From assembly GCA_965200035.1 (NCBI GenBank), contig OZ241334.1:2356001-2420000 (forward strand): a DNA stretch of 64,000 nt. Reading direction: 5' to 3'. Within the stretch, counting starts at the first letter, position 1, and each line of letters opens with the position of its first letter. A program made the translations under genes and the position numbers. Origin of the DNA: UBA1952 sp965200035 (GTDB lineage: Bacteria; Bacteroidota; Bacteroidia; Chitinophagales; Chitinophagaceae). This document shows positions 43,159 through 52,193 of this stretch, piece by piece. The notes under the pieces are model-generated. The model was not told the origin of the DNA and made no database searches. It worked only from the letters and a program-made list of their open reading frames with translations.

Positions 43159-43166
43159 TAAATTTG
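43159..43166 (+). promoter_or_regulatory. -7 element of DUF2130 gene
   Basis: TAAATTTG is an exact TAnnTTTG match 25 nt before ATG 43192, divergent from the element at 43120. Confidence 0.55.
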
Positions 43167-43191
43167 ATCTTCAAGAAAGATTTTGTAGCGC

Positions 43192-44475
43192 ATGTCCACC
43201 ACCATTACCTGCCCCAATTGTGCCCACCACTTCGAGCCTTCGGTGGCTATGGAAGAGGCGATTAATAAAAAGTTTGCTGCACAATACAATCAAAAATGGG
43301 CGGAGCAGAGCCGTAAGCAAAAGGATGAGATACTGGCCCGCGAGGAAGCATTGCGCAAGCAGCAGGAGCAATTGGAAGCTGCGCGCCGCAATCAGGAATC
43401 GGATATTAAGAAGCGGGTAGATGAAGAATGCGAGCGTACCAAGGTATCTCTTCAGAAACAGATAGAAGAGCAAACAGCACATTCCTTCGGCGCAAAACTT
43501 CGCTTCCTGGAAGAGCAAAAGCTTCAGAGCGAAGAGCAACTAAAGGAATCCCGCCGCAAAGAGCTGGAATTCCTGCGCAAGGAAGATGATTTCCGTAAGC
43601 GCGAAGAAACGCTGGAGCTGGAGAAGCAGCGCATGATCCAGGAAGAGCGCACACGCATTATAGTAGAAGTGCGGAAGAACGAGGAAGAGCGCTCAAAGCT
43701 GCGACAGGAAGAGATGGATATGAAGCTCAGGGAGCTGGAAAAACAATTGGACGATCAGAAAAAGCTGGCCCAGGAAGCACTGCGTAAAGCAGAGCAGGGC
43801 TCTATGCAGCTACAGGGCGAAGTACAGGAGCTGGCGCTGGAAGCCTTGCTGCGCACTGCTTTCCCTTATGATACCATTAAAGAAGTAGGCAAAGGAGTGC
43901 GCGGTGCAGATTGTATCCTTACCGTGCGCAATGCATTTGGCAACGAATGCGGCTGCATTATTTTTGAGAGCAAGCGCACCCAGGCCTTTGGCATAGACTG
44001 GATTGAAAAGCTGAAGGCGGATATGCAGAGCTGCAATGCAGAGCTGGCCGTTATTGTAACGCAGGCATTTCCAAAAGATATGGACCGGTTCGGCGAGCGG
44101 CAGGGCGTCTATATCTGTTCATTTCCGGAAGTGAAAGCATTAGTGAGCGTGCTGCGCAATGTGATCATCAAGATTTATGAAGCCCGCATATCGCAGGAAA
44201 ATAAGGGCGATAAGATGGTAATGCTTTATGACTACCTCACAGGCTCAGAATTTATGGTTCAGTGGAATACCATGCGGGAAAGCTTTGGCGCCTTTCGCCA
44301 GCAGCTTCAGAAAGAGCGGGATGATTTTGAGAAAAACTGGAAGAAGAAAGAAAAAATGCTCGACCTCATCATTAAAAACTCATTGCAGATATCCGGCAGT
44401 ATCGAAGGCATCTCCGGCATGGAAAGCATGAACTGGACCGGACTGGTACAGGATTCTAACCTGCTGCTCGACTGA
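43192..44475 (+). CDS. DUF2130 protein: coiled coil plus nuclease-like domain
   Basis: The 427-residue protein starts with a zinc-finger-like segment (CPNCAHHF, residues 6-13), then a long charged coiled coil (about 25-220). The DUF2130 domain follows. Its core VGKGVRGADCILTVRNAFGN followed by CIIFESKRT (D and ExK separated by a hydrophobic strand) is the PD-(D/E)XK nuclease arrangement. Later text includes ELAVIVTQAFPKDMDRFGER and the C-terminal helix KNSLQISGSIEGISGMESMN. No activity is established for the family. It shares a transcript direction with the GT-C gene 30 nt downstream. Confidence 0.88.
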   Translation: MSTTITCPNCAHHFEPSVAMEEAINKKFAAQYNQKWAEQSRKQKDEILAREEALRKQQEQLEAARRNQESDIKKRVDEECERTKVSLQKQIEEQTAHSFGAKLRFLEEQKLQSEEQLKESRRKELEFLRKEDDFRKREETLELEKQRMIQEERTRIIVEVRKNEEERSKLRQEEMDMKLRELEKQLDDQKKLAQEALRKAEQGSMQLQGEVQELALEALLRTAFPYDTIKEVGKGVRGADCILTVRNAFGNECGCIIFESKRTQAFGIDWIEKLKADMQSCNAELAVIVTQAFPKDMDRFGERQGVYICSFPEVKALVSVLRNVIIKIYEARISQENKGDKMVMLYDYLTGSEFMVQWNTMRESFGAFRQQLQKERDDFEKNWKKKEKMLDLIIKNSLQISGSIEGISGMESMNWTGLVQDSNLLLD

Positions 44476-44505
44476 TCTGCTTAGCGTAATCATCAGAAAG
44501 ACAGC

Positions 44506-45789
44506 ATGCAGCAGACCAATCGCCTTTATCAATTCTTTAGGCTTGCCGCTATATTCCTGATGCTGGCGTGCATCTTTCCGTATATGCCCGGTCATCCTTA
44601 TGACAATCTCTGCTGGCAACTGTGGGGCAAAAACATTTTCCGCAATGGCCTGAATCACGCCTATATCTCAGATACCAATTACCTGCCTTTTTACCAATAC
44701 ATCCTTTGGATATTCGGCAAGCTGGCCGGCAGTGAGCAGAACATTGAACAATACTTTACCCAACTCCGCTGCTTTACACTTCTGTTTGAGTTCTGGGGAT
44801 TCCGGATGGTCTGGAAATGGGCAAACCTCAGGATCAGTTATCTGACATTGGTGCTGATCGGGCTGCTGAATATTGGCTATTCCTACAACACTATTGTCTG
44901 GGGTCAGGCCGATGCGATCAGCGCCGCATTCATATTTGCCGCGCTCTTTGCGGGCGCCCGGCATAAGTATGTGTGGAGCAGCATTGCACTGGTGCTGGCC
45001 ATCAATATGAAGCTGCAGGCCATCATCTTTACACCCATATGGGGGCTGCTAATTGTGCACGAATTAATCAAAGACTATCAGCTCCGGCAGATCAGAAAGA
45101 TTGTGCTTGTAATGGCAATATCGCAGCTGCTGTTGTTCATTCCCTTTGCTACTGCGGGCATTGCCGGCATCAAGCCTATCTGGAATATACTACGCAATTC
45201 TTCGGGCTACTTTTCCGAGCTTTCCCTGAACGCCTATAACCTTTGGTATTGGGTAGTTGCCGATCCTACCAGAGTCCGGAATACCATTAAACCTTTTGGG
45301 CTGGTCAGCTACAAAACCATTGGGTTGCTCCTTTTTATGGCCTCCTCATTTTTCGCATTGCTGCCCCTGCTGCATAAAGTTCTGGACGCTCATAAAGGCA
45401 AAGAGACAAGCATCAGCAGGGAAGAGTTGTGGCTTGCTGCCGCGCTGACCGGCGTATTGTTTTTCTTCTGCAATACAGAGATGCACGAGCGCTATGCATT
45501 TCCAGCATTCATCTTTATCACTGCTTATGCCTTTTACACAAAGCGTTTTACCGCTTATATCCTTTTCTCAATCGCTATCTTTCTGAATCTGGAAAGCGTT
45601 ATCCATTGGCTTCATCTCAGTATTTACAACAACTTTATTTTTCAGGGAAAATTTGTGGCGTTTATCTTTCTAATAATCATTATCTATCTCTTTATAATGC
45701 TTTACCGAAAGCCGGCTAAGCCTTTAGTTGCCACAAAGAAAGATGCTGTTCCTGAGCCAAAACAGATAGCCATACAGCCTGCATCATGA
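44506..45789 (+). CDS. GT-C fold glycosyltransferase (Gpi18-like) membrane protein
   Basis: The 427-residue polytopic protein has about ten hydrophobic helices. The first extracytoplasmic loop holds the acidic catalytic-type region common to GT-C enzymes (PGHPYDNLCWQLWGKNIFRN with an Asp). Further features are VWGQADAISAAFIFAALFAG, INMKLQAIIFTPIW and FCNTEMHERYAFPAFIFITA. The HERYxxP motif is typical of Gpi18/GT87-like mannosyltransferases, which use polyprenyl-phosphate sugars outside the membrane. Substrate cannot be deduced. A Lys/Pro-rich cytoplasmic tail follows the last helix. Confidence 0.82.
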   Translation: MQQTNRLYQFFRLAAIFLMLACIFPYMPGHPYDNLCWQLWGKNIFRNGLNHAYISDTNYLPFYQYILWIFGKLAGSEQNIEQYFTQLRCFTLLFEFWGFRMVWKWANLRISYLTLVLIGLLNIGYSYNTIVWGQADAISAAFIFAALFAGARHKYVWSSIALVLAINMKLQAIIFTPIWGLLIVHELIKDYQLRQIRKIVLVMAISQLLLFIPFATAGIAGIKPIWNILRNSSGYFSELSLNAYNLWYWVVADPTRVRNTIKPFGLVSYKTIGLLLFMASSFFALLPLLHKVLDAHKGKETSISREELWLAAALTGVLFFFCNTEMHERYAFPAFIFITAYAFYTKRFTAYILFSIAIFLNLESVIHWLHLSIYNNFIFQGKFVAFIFLIIIIYLFIMLYRKPAKPLVATKKDAVPEPKQIAIQPAS

Positions 45790-45823
45790 CGATTTATTTA
45801 CACTTTAGATGGCATGGTTTCAG

Positions 45824-45831
45824 TATCTTTA
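45824..45831 (+). promoter_or_regulatory. -7-like element for radical SAM operon
   Basis: TATCTTTA is one mismatch from consensus and lies 16 nt before the GTG start at 45848. Confidence 0.4.
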
Positions 45832-45847
45832 AAGCAAAGGAAAATGT

Positions 45848-47113
45848 GTGAACTGGGACCGGATCAGAGAAAAACTGAATATACTATCAGACGCTGCTAA
45901 ATATGATGTTTCCTGCTCTTCAAGCGGCAGCAAGCGCGATAATAAAAACAAAGGATTGGGCGATACCACAGGCATGGGTATCTGCCATAGCTATACTGAG
46001 GATGGCCGTTGTATCTCTCTGCTGAAAATCCTGCTGACCAATTTCTGTATCTACGATTGCGCCTATTGCATTTCCCGCAAAAGCAATGACGAGGTCAAGC
46101 GCGCTGCATTCACTGTAGAAGAAGTCGTAGATCTTACCATCAATTTCTACCGGCGCAATTATATCGAAGGATTATTCCTGTCGTCCGGCATCTTTAAAAA
46201 TCCCGATTATACCATGGAGCGGCTGGTGCGCGTAGCCAAGACGCTGCGCACAGAGCATCGCTTCAATGGCTATATACACCTCAAGACCATACCGGGGGCA
46301 TCCGAAGAATTGATGCGCGAAGCAGGCTTGTATGCAGATCGCCTGAGCGTAAATATAGAATTGCCCACAGAGGAAAGCCTGAAAAAACTGGCGCCGGAAA
46401 AGAATGTAGCGGATATAGAGAAGCCGATGTCTTACCTGAGCCGCACCATATCCGGGATGAAAGAAGAGCGAAAAATCATTCGTTCCACACCCAACTTTGC
46501 GCCCGGCGGCCAGAGCACGCAAATGGTGATCGGCGCTACGCCCGAAAACGACCGGACCATCATGCAGCGCGCGGATACGCTTTATCAGGATTTCAAGCTG
46601 CGGCGCGTGTACTATTCCGGCTACGTTCCCATCAGCGATACGAATGGATTGCCCGGATTGCAAAGTCAGGTTCCTGCCCTGCGGGAGCACCGTCTTTATC
46701 AGGCAGACTGGCTGTTGCGCAACTATGGATTCTCAGTCAATGAAATTCTGGATGAGGCCAATCCGCAGCTGGACACCGCTCTGGACCCCAAGCTGGGCTG
46801 GGCATTGCGCAATCTGCACCTGTTTCCGGTAGATATGAATACCGCCGATTTTGAAATGATCAAGCGGGTGCCGGGCATCGGTATCGGCTCAGCGCTGAAG
46901 ATCGTTCAGGCAAGGCAATTCGGTCGTATTGGCTGGGAGCAATTGCGCAAGATCGGTATTGTGGTAAGCCGCGCTATGTACTTTATCGTTTGCAGAGATG
47001 TGGCAGAAGGGCAGGTGAACGGCCTTACAGACATTAGTATCAGGCAGCGCATCCTCAATAATGCCCACAGCAAGTTTGAAGCGCATTATACCAATCAGCT
47101 ATCGTTATTTTAA
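45848..47113 (+). CDS. Putative DNA modification/repair radical SAM protein
   Basis: The 421-residue protein matches the TIGR03916 family. It has a conserved start (LNILSDAAKYDVSCSSSGSK, GMGICHSYTEDGRCISLLKI) and a [4Fe-4S] motif CIYDCAYC (C67, C71, C74) for S-adenosylmethionine cleavage. FLSSGIFKNPDYTMERLVRV and a C-terminal helix-hairpin-helix (FEMIKRVPGIGIGSALKIVQ) that should bind DNA are also present. The start is a GTG; an overlapping ATG at 45844 is out of frame. Family members are always linked to the gene type found next here, suggesting a shared DNA-metabolism pathway whose reaction is not known. Confidence 0.93.
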   Translation: MNWDRIREKLNILSDAAKYDVSCSSSGSKRDNKNKGLGDTTGMGICHSYTEDGRCISLLKILLTNFCIYDCAYCISRKSNDEVKRAAFTVEEVVDLTINFYRRNYIEGLFLSSGIFKNPDYTMERLVRVAKTLRTEHRFNGYIHLKTIPGASEELMREAGLYADRLSVNIELPTEESLKKLAPEKNVADIEKPMSYLSRTISGMKEERKIIRSTPNFAPGGQSTQMVIGATPENDRTIMQRADTLYQDFKLRRVYYSGYVPISDTNGLPGLQSQVPALREHRLYQADWLLRNYGFSVNEILDEANPQLDTALDPKLGWALRNLHLFPVDMNTADFEMIKRVPGIGIGSALKIVQARQFGRIGWEQLRKIGIVVSRAMYFIVCRDVAEGQVNGLTDISIRQRILNNAHSKFEAHYTNQLSLF

Positions 47114-47157
47114 AGGTGTAGGAACGTGTCATCTTAAACAAATTATCGGCCCACCAA

Positions 47158-47922
47158 ATGACCCAGATCATCTACGATGGCACTATGGCCGGGCTGCTGA
47201 CCGCAATCTTTGAAATATACGAGCGCAGGCTTGAAAAGGTAGCATTCATTCGTGGCAGCGCAGCACAGCAAGACTTTTTTTCATCCGCCATTGATATAAC
47301 TACCGATGCGCTGAAAGCAAGAAGAGTATGGAAAGGGCTTTCCAAAAAAATGCCCGCTACCGCACTGGATCAGCTTTACTACAGCTTTCTCTCAGAGCAG
47401 GAAGGCATTGAGCGCACTATGCTGGACTATGTGCGTTATGTATTTTCTTCTGATAAAAATGTGAGCGAAGACTTTGGCAATCAGGCAGTCCTGGCCATCG
47501 TTCAGATGGCGCGGAAAGTGTGGCGCGAAAAGCACCGCATGGAAGCATTCATTCGCTTCCAGCTTTTGAAAGACGGGCTGTACTATGCAGCGGCAGAGCC
47601 GGATCATAATGTGCTGCCACTGATTATCAGGCATTTCAGAAGCCGCTATGCCGATCAGGACTGGCTTATCTATGATGCACACCGTAAGTATGGCATTCAT
47701 TACCAAAAGGAAACCGGCCTGGTCACAGAAGTACAGATCAACTGGAGCGAGGATGTGCGCGAGCAAAGCGGGGAAGTATGGGAAGCCCATGAGCCGCTCT
47801 ATCAGATGCTCTGGAAAGACTATTTTCATTCAACAGGCATTCCTGCCCGCAACAATAAAAAGCTGCATTTACAGCATATGCCCGTACGCTACTGGAAGTA
47901 CCTGACCGAGAAGCAGCGTTAA
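47158..47922 (+). CDS. TIGR03915-type DNA-metabolism partner of the radical SAM protein
   Basis: The 254-residue protein has the TIGR03915 pattern: YDGTMAGLLTAIFEIYERR, VWKGLSKKMPATALDQLYYS, KVWREKHRMEAFIRFQLLKD, a central HFRSRYADQDWLIYDAHRKY and the end LQHMPVRYWKYLTEKQ. In many bacteria this domain is fused to a uracil-DNA-glycosylase-like domain; here it stands alone, about half the length of such fusions. It follows the radical SAM gene by 44 nt. Together they suggest recognition or repair of an unusual base, but the substrate is unknown. Confidence 0.9.
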   Translation: MTQIIYDGTMAGLLTAIFEIYERRLEKVAFIRGSAAQQDFFSSAIDITTDALKARRVWKGLSKKMPATALDQLYYSFLSEQEGIERTMLDYVRYVFSSDKNVSEDFGNQAVLAIVQMARKVWREKHRMEAFIRFQLLKDGLYYAAAEPDHNVLPLIIRHFRSRYADQDWLIYDAHRKYGIHYQKETGLVTEVQINWSEDVREQSGEVWEAHEPLYQMLWKDYFHSTGIPARNNKKLHLQHMPVRYWKYLTEKQR

Positions 47923-48001
47923 CTACCAATGGTATTAATGAATATCTTCGTAACGAGGTATTAACGGTATCTCCAAAAGGCCTGCTAATCAGAAAAAAGT
48001 C

Positions 48002-50893
48002 ATGACGCTGCAGCGGATATTCAGGATGATTACTGCAACCGTAATCGTCTTTTTGTTTGTGTTTTTTTATCAGGCCTATAGTCTGTACCGCCAGTCTGTG
48101 AAGGCACAGCAATGGGTGGCGCATACCAATGTAGTCATCAACAAGCTGGAGAACGTATATGCCAACCTATGGCAGCTGCAGAGCGCATTTGGAACCCCGG
48201 TGAGCAATGAGCGCTACCAGAGTCTGGAACGGAATATTTACACCAATTATAACTCACTGCTCAGGCTCACGGCCGATAACCAATTGCAGCATGATCGCTT
48301 AACGGGGCTTGGCGGCATCATCGACCGTAAGCTAAAGCTGATGAAAGGCGAGCCTACGCAGCCGGTAAAAAATGAGCTGATGAAGCTGGACGACAGTGTG
48401 AAGACCAGCATTGGCCTGCTTGTTAATACAGAAAATAATTTCTTGCGTGAGCGCTCCGAACAATTCGAGCATTTCAGTCATAACCGGTTCCTGTTTTCCA
48501 TCGCTTCATTCCTGCTGCTGGCTATATTCCTGGGCATATCCCTGCAGCAGATTTATAACAACCTCAGGAAAAGAATCAAAGCAGAGCGCCTGGCAAAAGA
48601 CAATGAAGAAAAATATAAAAAGCTGGTAGAGACCTCCTTATTTACCACGTGTATCATAGGGCTGGATGGCACCCTTAAATATGCCAGCGATAATGTGAAG
48701 CTGCTTACCGGCTATGCACCGGAGCAGGTAGTAGGTATGAAGACCCGCGTAGCCCTGCCACCTGTCGATGAATGGAATACAGACATCAGCTTTCTCTCCA
48801 AAACAATGAAAGTGCCCATGGCCAGTGGCGTGGAGCGCTGGATATCTTACCGACTGTCGCCGATCCGGAATAATGCAGGCGAGATTGTGGAGTGGCAGAC
48901 CATCAACTGGAATGTGGATTCAGAAAAGAAGATGGAGGAAGAGGTAGCGCAGCTGACCGGGCAGCGGGAGCATCAGCAAAAGCTCATGCAGGATATCATT
49001 GACAATATTCCATCCGCCGTATATATCAAAGACAGCGATGGCCGCTATGTAATTGTCAACAAGAAATTCGGCGAGATATTCGGGCTTGAGCCGAGCCAGA
49101 TTCTTGGTAGAAAGGATACGGAAGTATTCAGCGGTGAACGCCGCGACAGCTATCAGATTGCCGATGAACAGGTAAAGACCTACAAGAGCACGATCACACT
49201 GGAAGATACGCTGGAGCGGAATGGCCGGAAAACGTACTTCTGGGTCATGAAATTTCCCCTGCTGGATAATGATGGTGAAGTCCAGAACATCTGTGGTCTT
49301 GCCACCGATATTACCGAGCGCAAAGAAAATGAGCTTAAGCTGATGCAGGCTACACGTGCCGCAGAAAGTGCGCGTACCGCTCAGGAATTGTTCCTGGCCA
49401 ATATGAGCCACGAGATCAGAACGCCGATGAATGGTATCATCGGGATGACCAATCTGCTGCTCAGCACCGGGCAGACCGGTGAGCAGCATGAATACACGGA
49501 TAATATACTGGAGTCAGCCCGTCACCTGCTCGCCATCATCAACGATATCCTTGATTTCTCCAAGATCAAGGCCGGCAAATTCCATTTTGAGCACATCGCC
49601 TTCAAGCCGCGTCACGCCATCAAAAAAGCCATTTATCCGCTGCAATTCAAGGCAGATGAGAAGATGGTAAAGCTCGTGGTCAATATTGATGATAATGTGC
49701 CGGAAGTATTGATGGGCGATCCCCTGCGCCTGCAGCAGATCATGATCAATCTGGTAGGCAATGCGCTTAAATTCACCACGACGGGCAGTGTGCAGATCAC
49801 GGCAAAATGCGTAGAGTCTTCTTCGGGCCAGTGTATGCTTGAAGTGAATGTAGCCGATACCGGAATTGGCATTCCGAAGGATAAGCTCCAGATGATCTTT
49901 GAAAGCTTTACGCAAAATAATGTCAACACTTCCCGCAAGTACGGCGGTACTGGTTTAGGACTTGCTATTGTAAAGCAGTTGGTAGAGCTGCAGGGTGGCC
50001 GCGTATGGGTAGAGAGCGTACCGGAACGGGGATCGGTATTCAGCTTCAACATCCGCTACGAAATAGGCGAGCTGCCGGAGCATGCGCTCACGCTGCAGCC
50101 TTCTGTAAGTATAGATGATTCGAAACTGCTCGAAGGCCTGAACGTTTTGGTGGCGGAAGACAACCTTATCAATCAGAAAGTCGTTTCCATCACGCTTGGG
50201 AAACAAGGCGCCAGTGTACATGTAGAAAATAATGGACTTTCTGCTGTGAATGCACTCAAGGCCGGCCAGTATGATATTGTGCTTATGGACCTTCAGATGC
50301 CCGAAATGGACGGCTACAAAGCCACCCGCATCATTCGCCGCGAGATTGATGGCATGATTCCTATCATAGCTATGACAGCCGACGCGCTGAAAGGTGAAGC
50401 AGAAAAATGCTTTGAGTCGGGAATGAATGGATATATATCAAAGCCGTTTGAGCCCAAAGACCTCTATCAGGAAATATTACGGCTCACACAAAACAACAGA
50501 GCGATAGCCAGGAAAAACACACCTTCCATGAACAATGACCTCATCGATTTTTCTTACCTGCGCGAGCTGGCGGGCAATGACCCGTCTTACATCAGCGAGG
50601 TGATTAATCTCTTTCTGGGAACCATGCCCGAAGGGCTGCAGCATTTAGAGCAGTTGGCCAGAACCACCGAAGATTGGGAAGCCATCTACCGGCAGGCACA
50701 TTTCCTTAAAAGCTCCGTAAGCGTCATCCGCGTTCGCAATATGTTTGACAACCTGACCAAAATAGAAAGCTTTGCAAAAGTAAAAGACAAAGAAGCATTG
50801 CAACAAGTGCTGGATGAAGTAGTAGCCGTTTACAGCGAAGCGCATCCGGTACTGCTTGCCGAACGGGATAAATCCGGTGCAGGCAAAATATAA
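48002..50893 (+). CDS. Hybrid sensor histidine kinase with receiver and Hpt domains
   Basis: The 963-residue membrane protein contains a complete phosphorelay. An N-terminal helix (about 8-30), an extracytoplasmic four-helix-like sensor and a second helix (about 160-182) come first. Two PAS domains follow (about 205-310 and 330-440), then HisKA with H470 in NMSHEIRTPMNG and the ATPase domain (NLVGNALKFT, GGTGLGLAIVKQL). A receiver domain has D763 in MDLQMPEMDG, and a C-terminal Hpt domain has H900 (AHFLKS). The signal should pass His-Asp-His to an unlinked response regulator. No DNA-binding partner lies nearby. TATCTTCG at 47943 may be its -7 element. The AI-2E transporter gene follows by 26 nt, so both may share a transcript. 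Confidence 0.93.
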   Translation: MTLQRIFRMITATVIVFLFVFFYQAYSLYRQSVKAQQWVAHTNVVINKLENVYANLWQLQSAFGTPVSNERYQSLERNIYTNYNSLLRLTADNQLQHDRLTGLGGIIDRKLKLMKGEPTQPVKNELMKLDDSVKTSIGLLVNTENNFLRERSEQFEHFSHNRFLFSIASFLLLAIFLGISLQQIYNNLRKRIKAERLAKDNEEKYKKLVETSLFTTCIIGLDGTLKYASDNVKLLTGYAPEQVVGMKTRVALPPVDEWNTDISFLSKTMKVPMASGVERWISYRLSPIRNNAGEIVEWQTINWNVDSEKKMEEEVAQLTGQREHQQKLMQDIIDNIPSAVYIKDSDGRYVIVNKKFGEIFGLEPSQILGRKDTEVFSGERRDSYQIADEQVKTYKSTITLEDTLERNGRKTYFWVMKFPLLDNDGEVQNICGLATDITERKENELKLMQATRAAESARTAQELFLANMSHEIRTPMNGIIGMTNLLLSTGQTGEQHEYTDNILESARHLLAIINDILDFSKIKAGKFHFEHIAFKPRHAIKKAIYPLQFKADEKMVKLVVNIDDNVPEVLMGDPLRLQQIMINLVGNALKFTTTGSVQITAKCVESSSGQCMLEVNVADTGIGIPKDKLQMIFESFTQNNVNTSRKYGGTGLGLAIVKQLVELQGGRVWVESVPERGSVFSFNIRYEIGELPEHALTLQPSVSIDDSKLLEGLNVLVAEDNLINQKVVSITLGKQGASVHVENNGLSAVNALKAGQYDIVLMDLQMPEMDGYKATRIIRREIDGMIPIIAMTADALKGEAEKCFESGMNGYISKPFEPKDLYQEILRLTQNNRAIARKNTPSMNNDLIDFSYLRELAGNDPSYISEVINLFLGTMPEGLQHLEQLARTTEDWEAIYRQAHFLKSSVSVIRVRNMFDNLTKIESFAKVKDKEALQQVLDEVVAVYSEAHPVLLAERDKSGAGKI

Positions 50894-50919
50894 CCTTCCT
50901 ACAATATTCTCACACTATT

Positions 50920-52029
50920 ATGAATCAGCCGGAACAGAATACAATCAAGCTGCCCTTTTATGCGAGGTTGGCATTGATACTGTTGTCTGTAGTGCTTATT
51001 CTGCTGCTGATGCATGAAGCCAAAAGCATCATTATACCGCTGTTCTTTTCTTTATTGATTGCATTTATGCTCTTGCCAGTCACCCGCTGGTTTGAGCGGC
51101 GCAGACTGCCCCGCAGCTTATCGGCACTGCTTTCTATCCTCACTTTTGTGATGCTTGTGGCAGGTCTGTTCTACTTTCTCGGTCAGCAGATATCCGACTT
51201 TACCAAAGATCTTCCCTTGCTGGGCAAGCGGCTGCAGGCGTGGACTGCAGAGCTTCAGGCATGGGTAAGCGCTAAGTATCACCTCAATTATTCCCGGCAG
51301 ATCGAGTACATCAATAAAGCCGGAGCCGCTATTGTCAACGGCGCCAGCGTCTTCGCACAGGCCTTCTTTGCAGCGATTATCGGCTTCATTATCTGGACCA
51401 TCTTTGTCTTCATCTTCACCTTCTTCATTCTTACCCATCGCGGCCTCCTGAAGAAGTTTATCATTTGCCTCTTTTCAGAACGTTACCATCCACGGGTGAA
51501 TGAAGTCATGGAAGAAACCCGCCTGCTGGCCAATGGCTACGTGGTAGGACTGATGATCGAAATGGCTGTAGTAGCTGTTCTTAACATCATCCTGCTGCTC
51601 ATCTTCGGGGTAAAATATGCCTTGCTGCTGGGCATACTCGCGGCAGTGCTCAACATCATTCCGTACATAGGTATTTATACCGCTACGGGCATTGCCGCGC
51701 TGGTTACTATCAGCAATAGTACGCCCAGCCATGCGCTTACGGTCATCATCATTCTGATTGCGGTGCATTTTCTGGATGCCAATATTCTGATGCCGCGCAT
51801 CGTAGGCAGCCGCGTAAAGATGAACCCGCTGATTACCATTATAGCTGTTCTGTCCGGCTCTATCCTTTGGGGCATTTCCGGAACTTTCTTATTCATTCCG
51901 CTCACAGCCATGCTCAAGATCATCTTCGAGCGGGTAGAAGGATTAAAGCCCTGGGCGATCCTCATGGGTACAGAAGAGGAAGATAAAAAGCCGCTCGCCG
52001 TCCGCGACCGCGAAAGGCCGAAAGTTTGA
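50920..52029 (+). CDS. AI-2E family (PerM-like) transporter
   Basis: The 369-residue protein has the AI-2E transporter arrangement. Paired N-terminal helices (LALILLSVVLILLLMHEAKS, IIPLFFSLLIAFMLLPVTRW) are followed by a soluble stretch, then FIIWTIFVFIFTFFILTHRG and the conserved C-terminal helices around LGILAAVLNIIPYIG and HFLDANILMPRIVGSRVKMNPL. Members were named for autoinducer-2 export, but several move ions or have unknown cargo, so the substrate is open. A Lys/Glu/Asp-rich cytoplasmic tail ends the protein. Confidence 0.9.
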   Translation: MNQPEQNTIKLPFYARLALILLSVVLILLLMHEAKSIIIPLFFSLLIAFMLLPVTRWFERRRLPRSLSALLSILTFVMLVAGLFYFLGQQISDFTKDLPLLGKRLQAWTAELQAWVSAKYHLNYSRQIEYINKAGAAIVNGASVFAQAFFAAIIGFIIWTIFVFIFTFFILTHRGLLKKFIICLFSERYHPRVNEVMEETRLLANGYVVGLMIEMAVVAVLNIILLLIFGVKYALLLGILAAVLNIIPYIGIYTATGIAALVTISNSTPSHALTVIIILIAVHFLDANILMPRIVGSRVKMNPLITIIAVLSGSILWGISGTFLFIPLTAMLKIIFERVEGLKPWAILMGTEEEDKKPLAVRDRERPKV

Positions 52030-52159
52030 GGCATTGGTCTTGATTATGCTACAATAATTCCTTCTGTAGATGTCAGAAGAAATCATGGCTTCATATATCT
52101 GCAGGCAACACACCATCATCTGCATTCGCTTATCATAAAAAACAGCCCATAGAATTACC

Positions 52160-52167
52160 TATTTTTG
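52160..52167 (+). promoter_or_regulatory. -7 element of ammonia-lyase gene
   Basis: TATTTTTG is an exact TAnnTTTG match 26 nt before the GTG start. Confidence 0.55.
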
Positions 52168-52193
52168 CGACCTGAATAATTAAATACGTTCTA

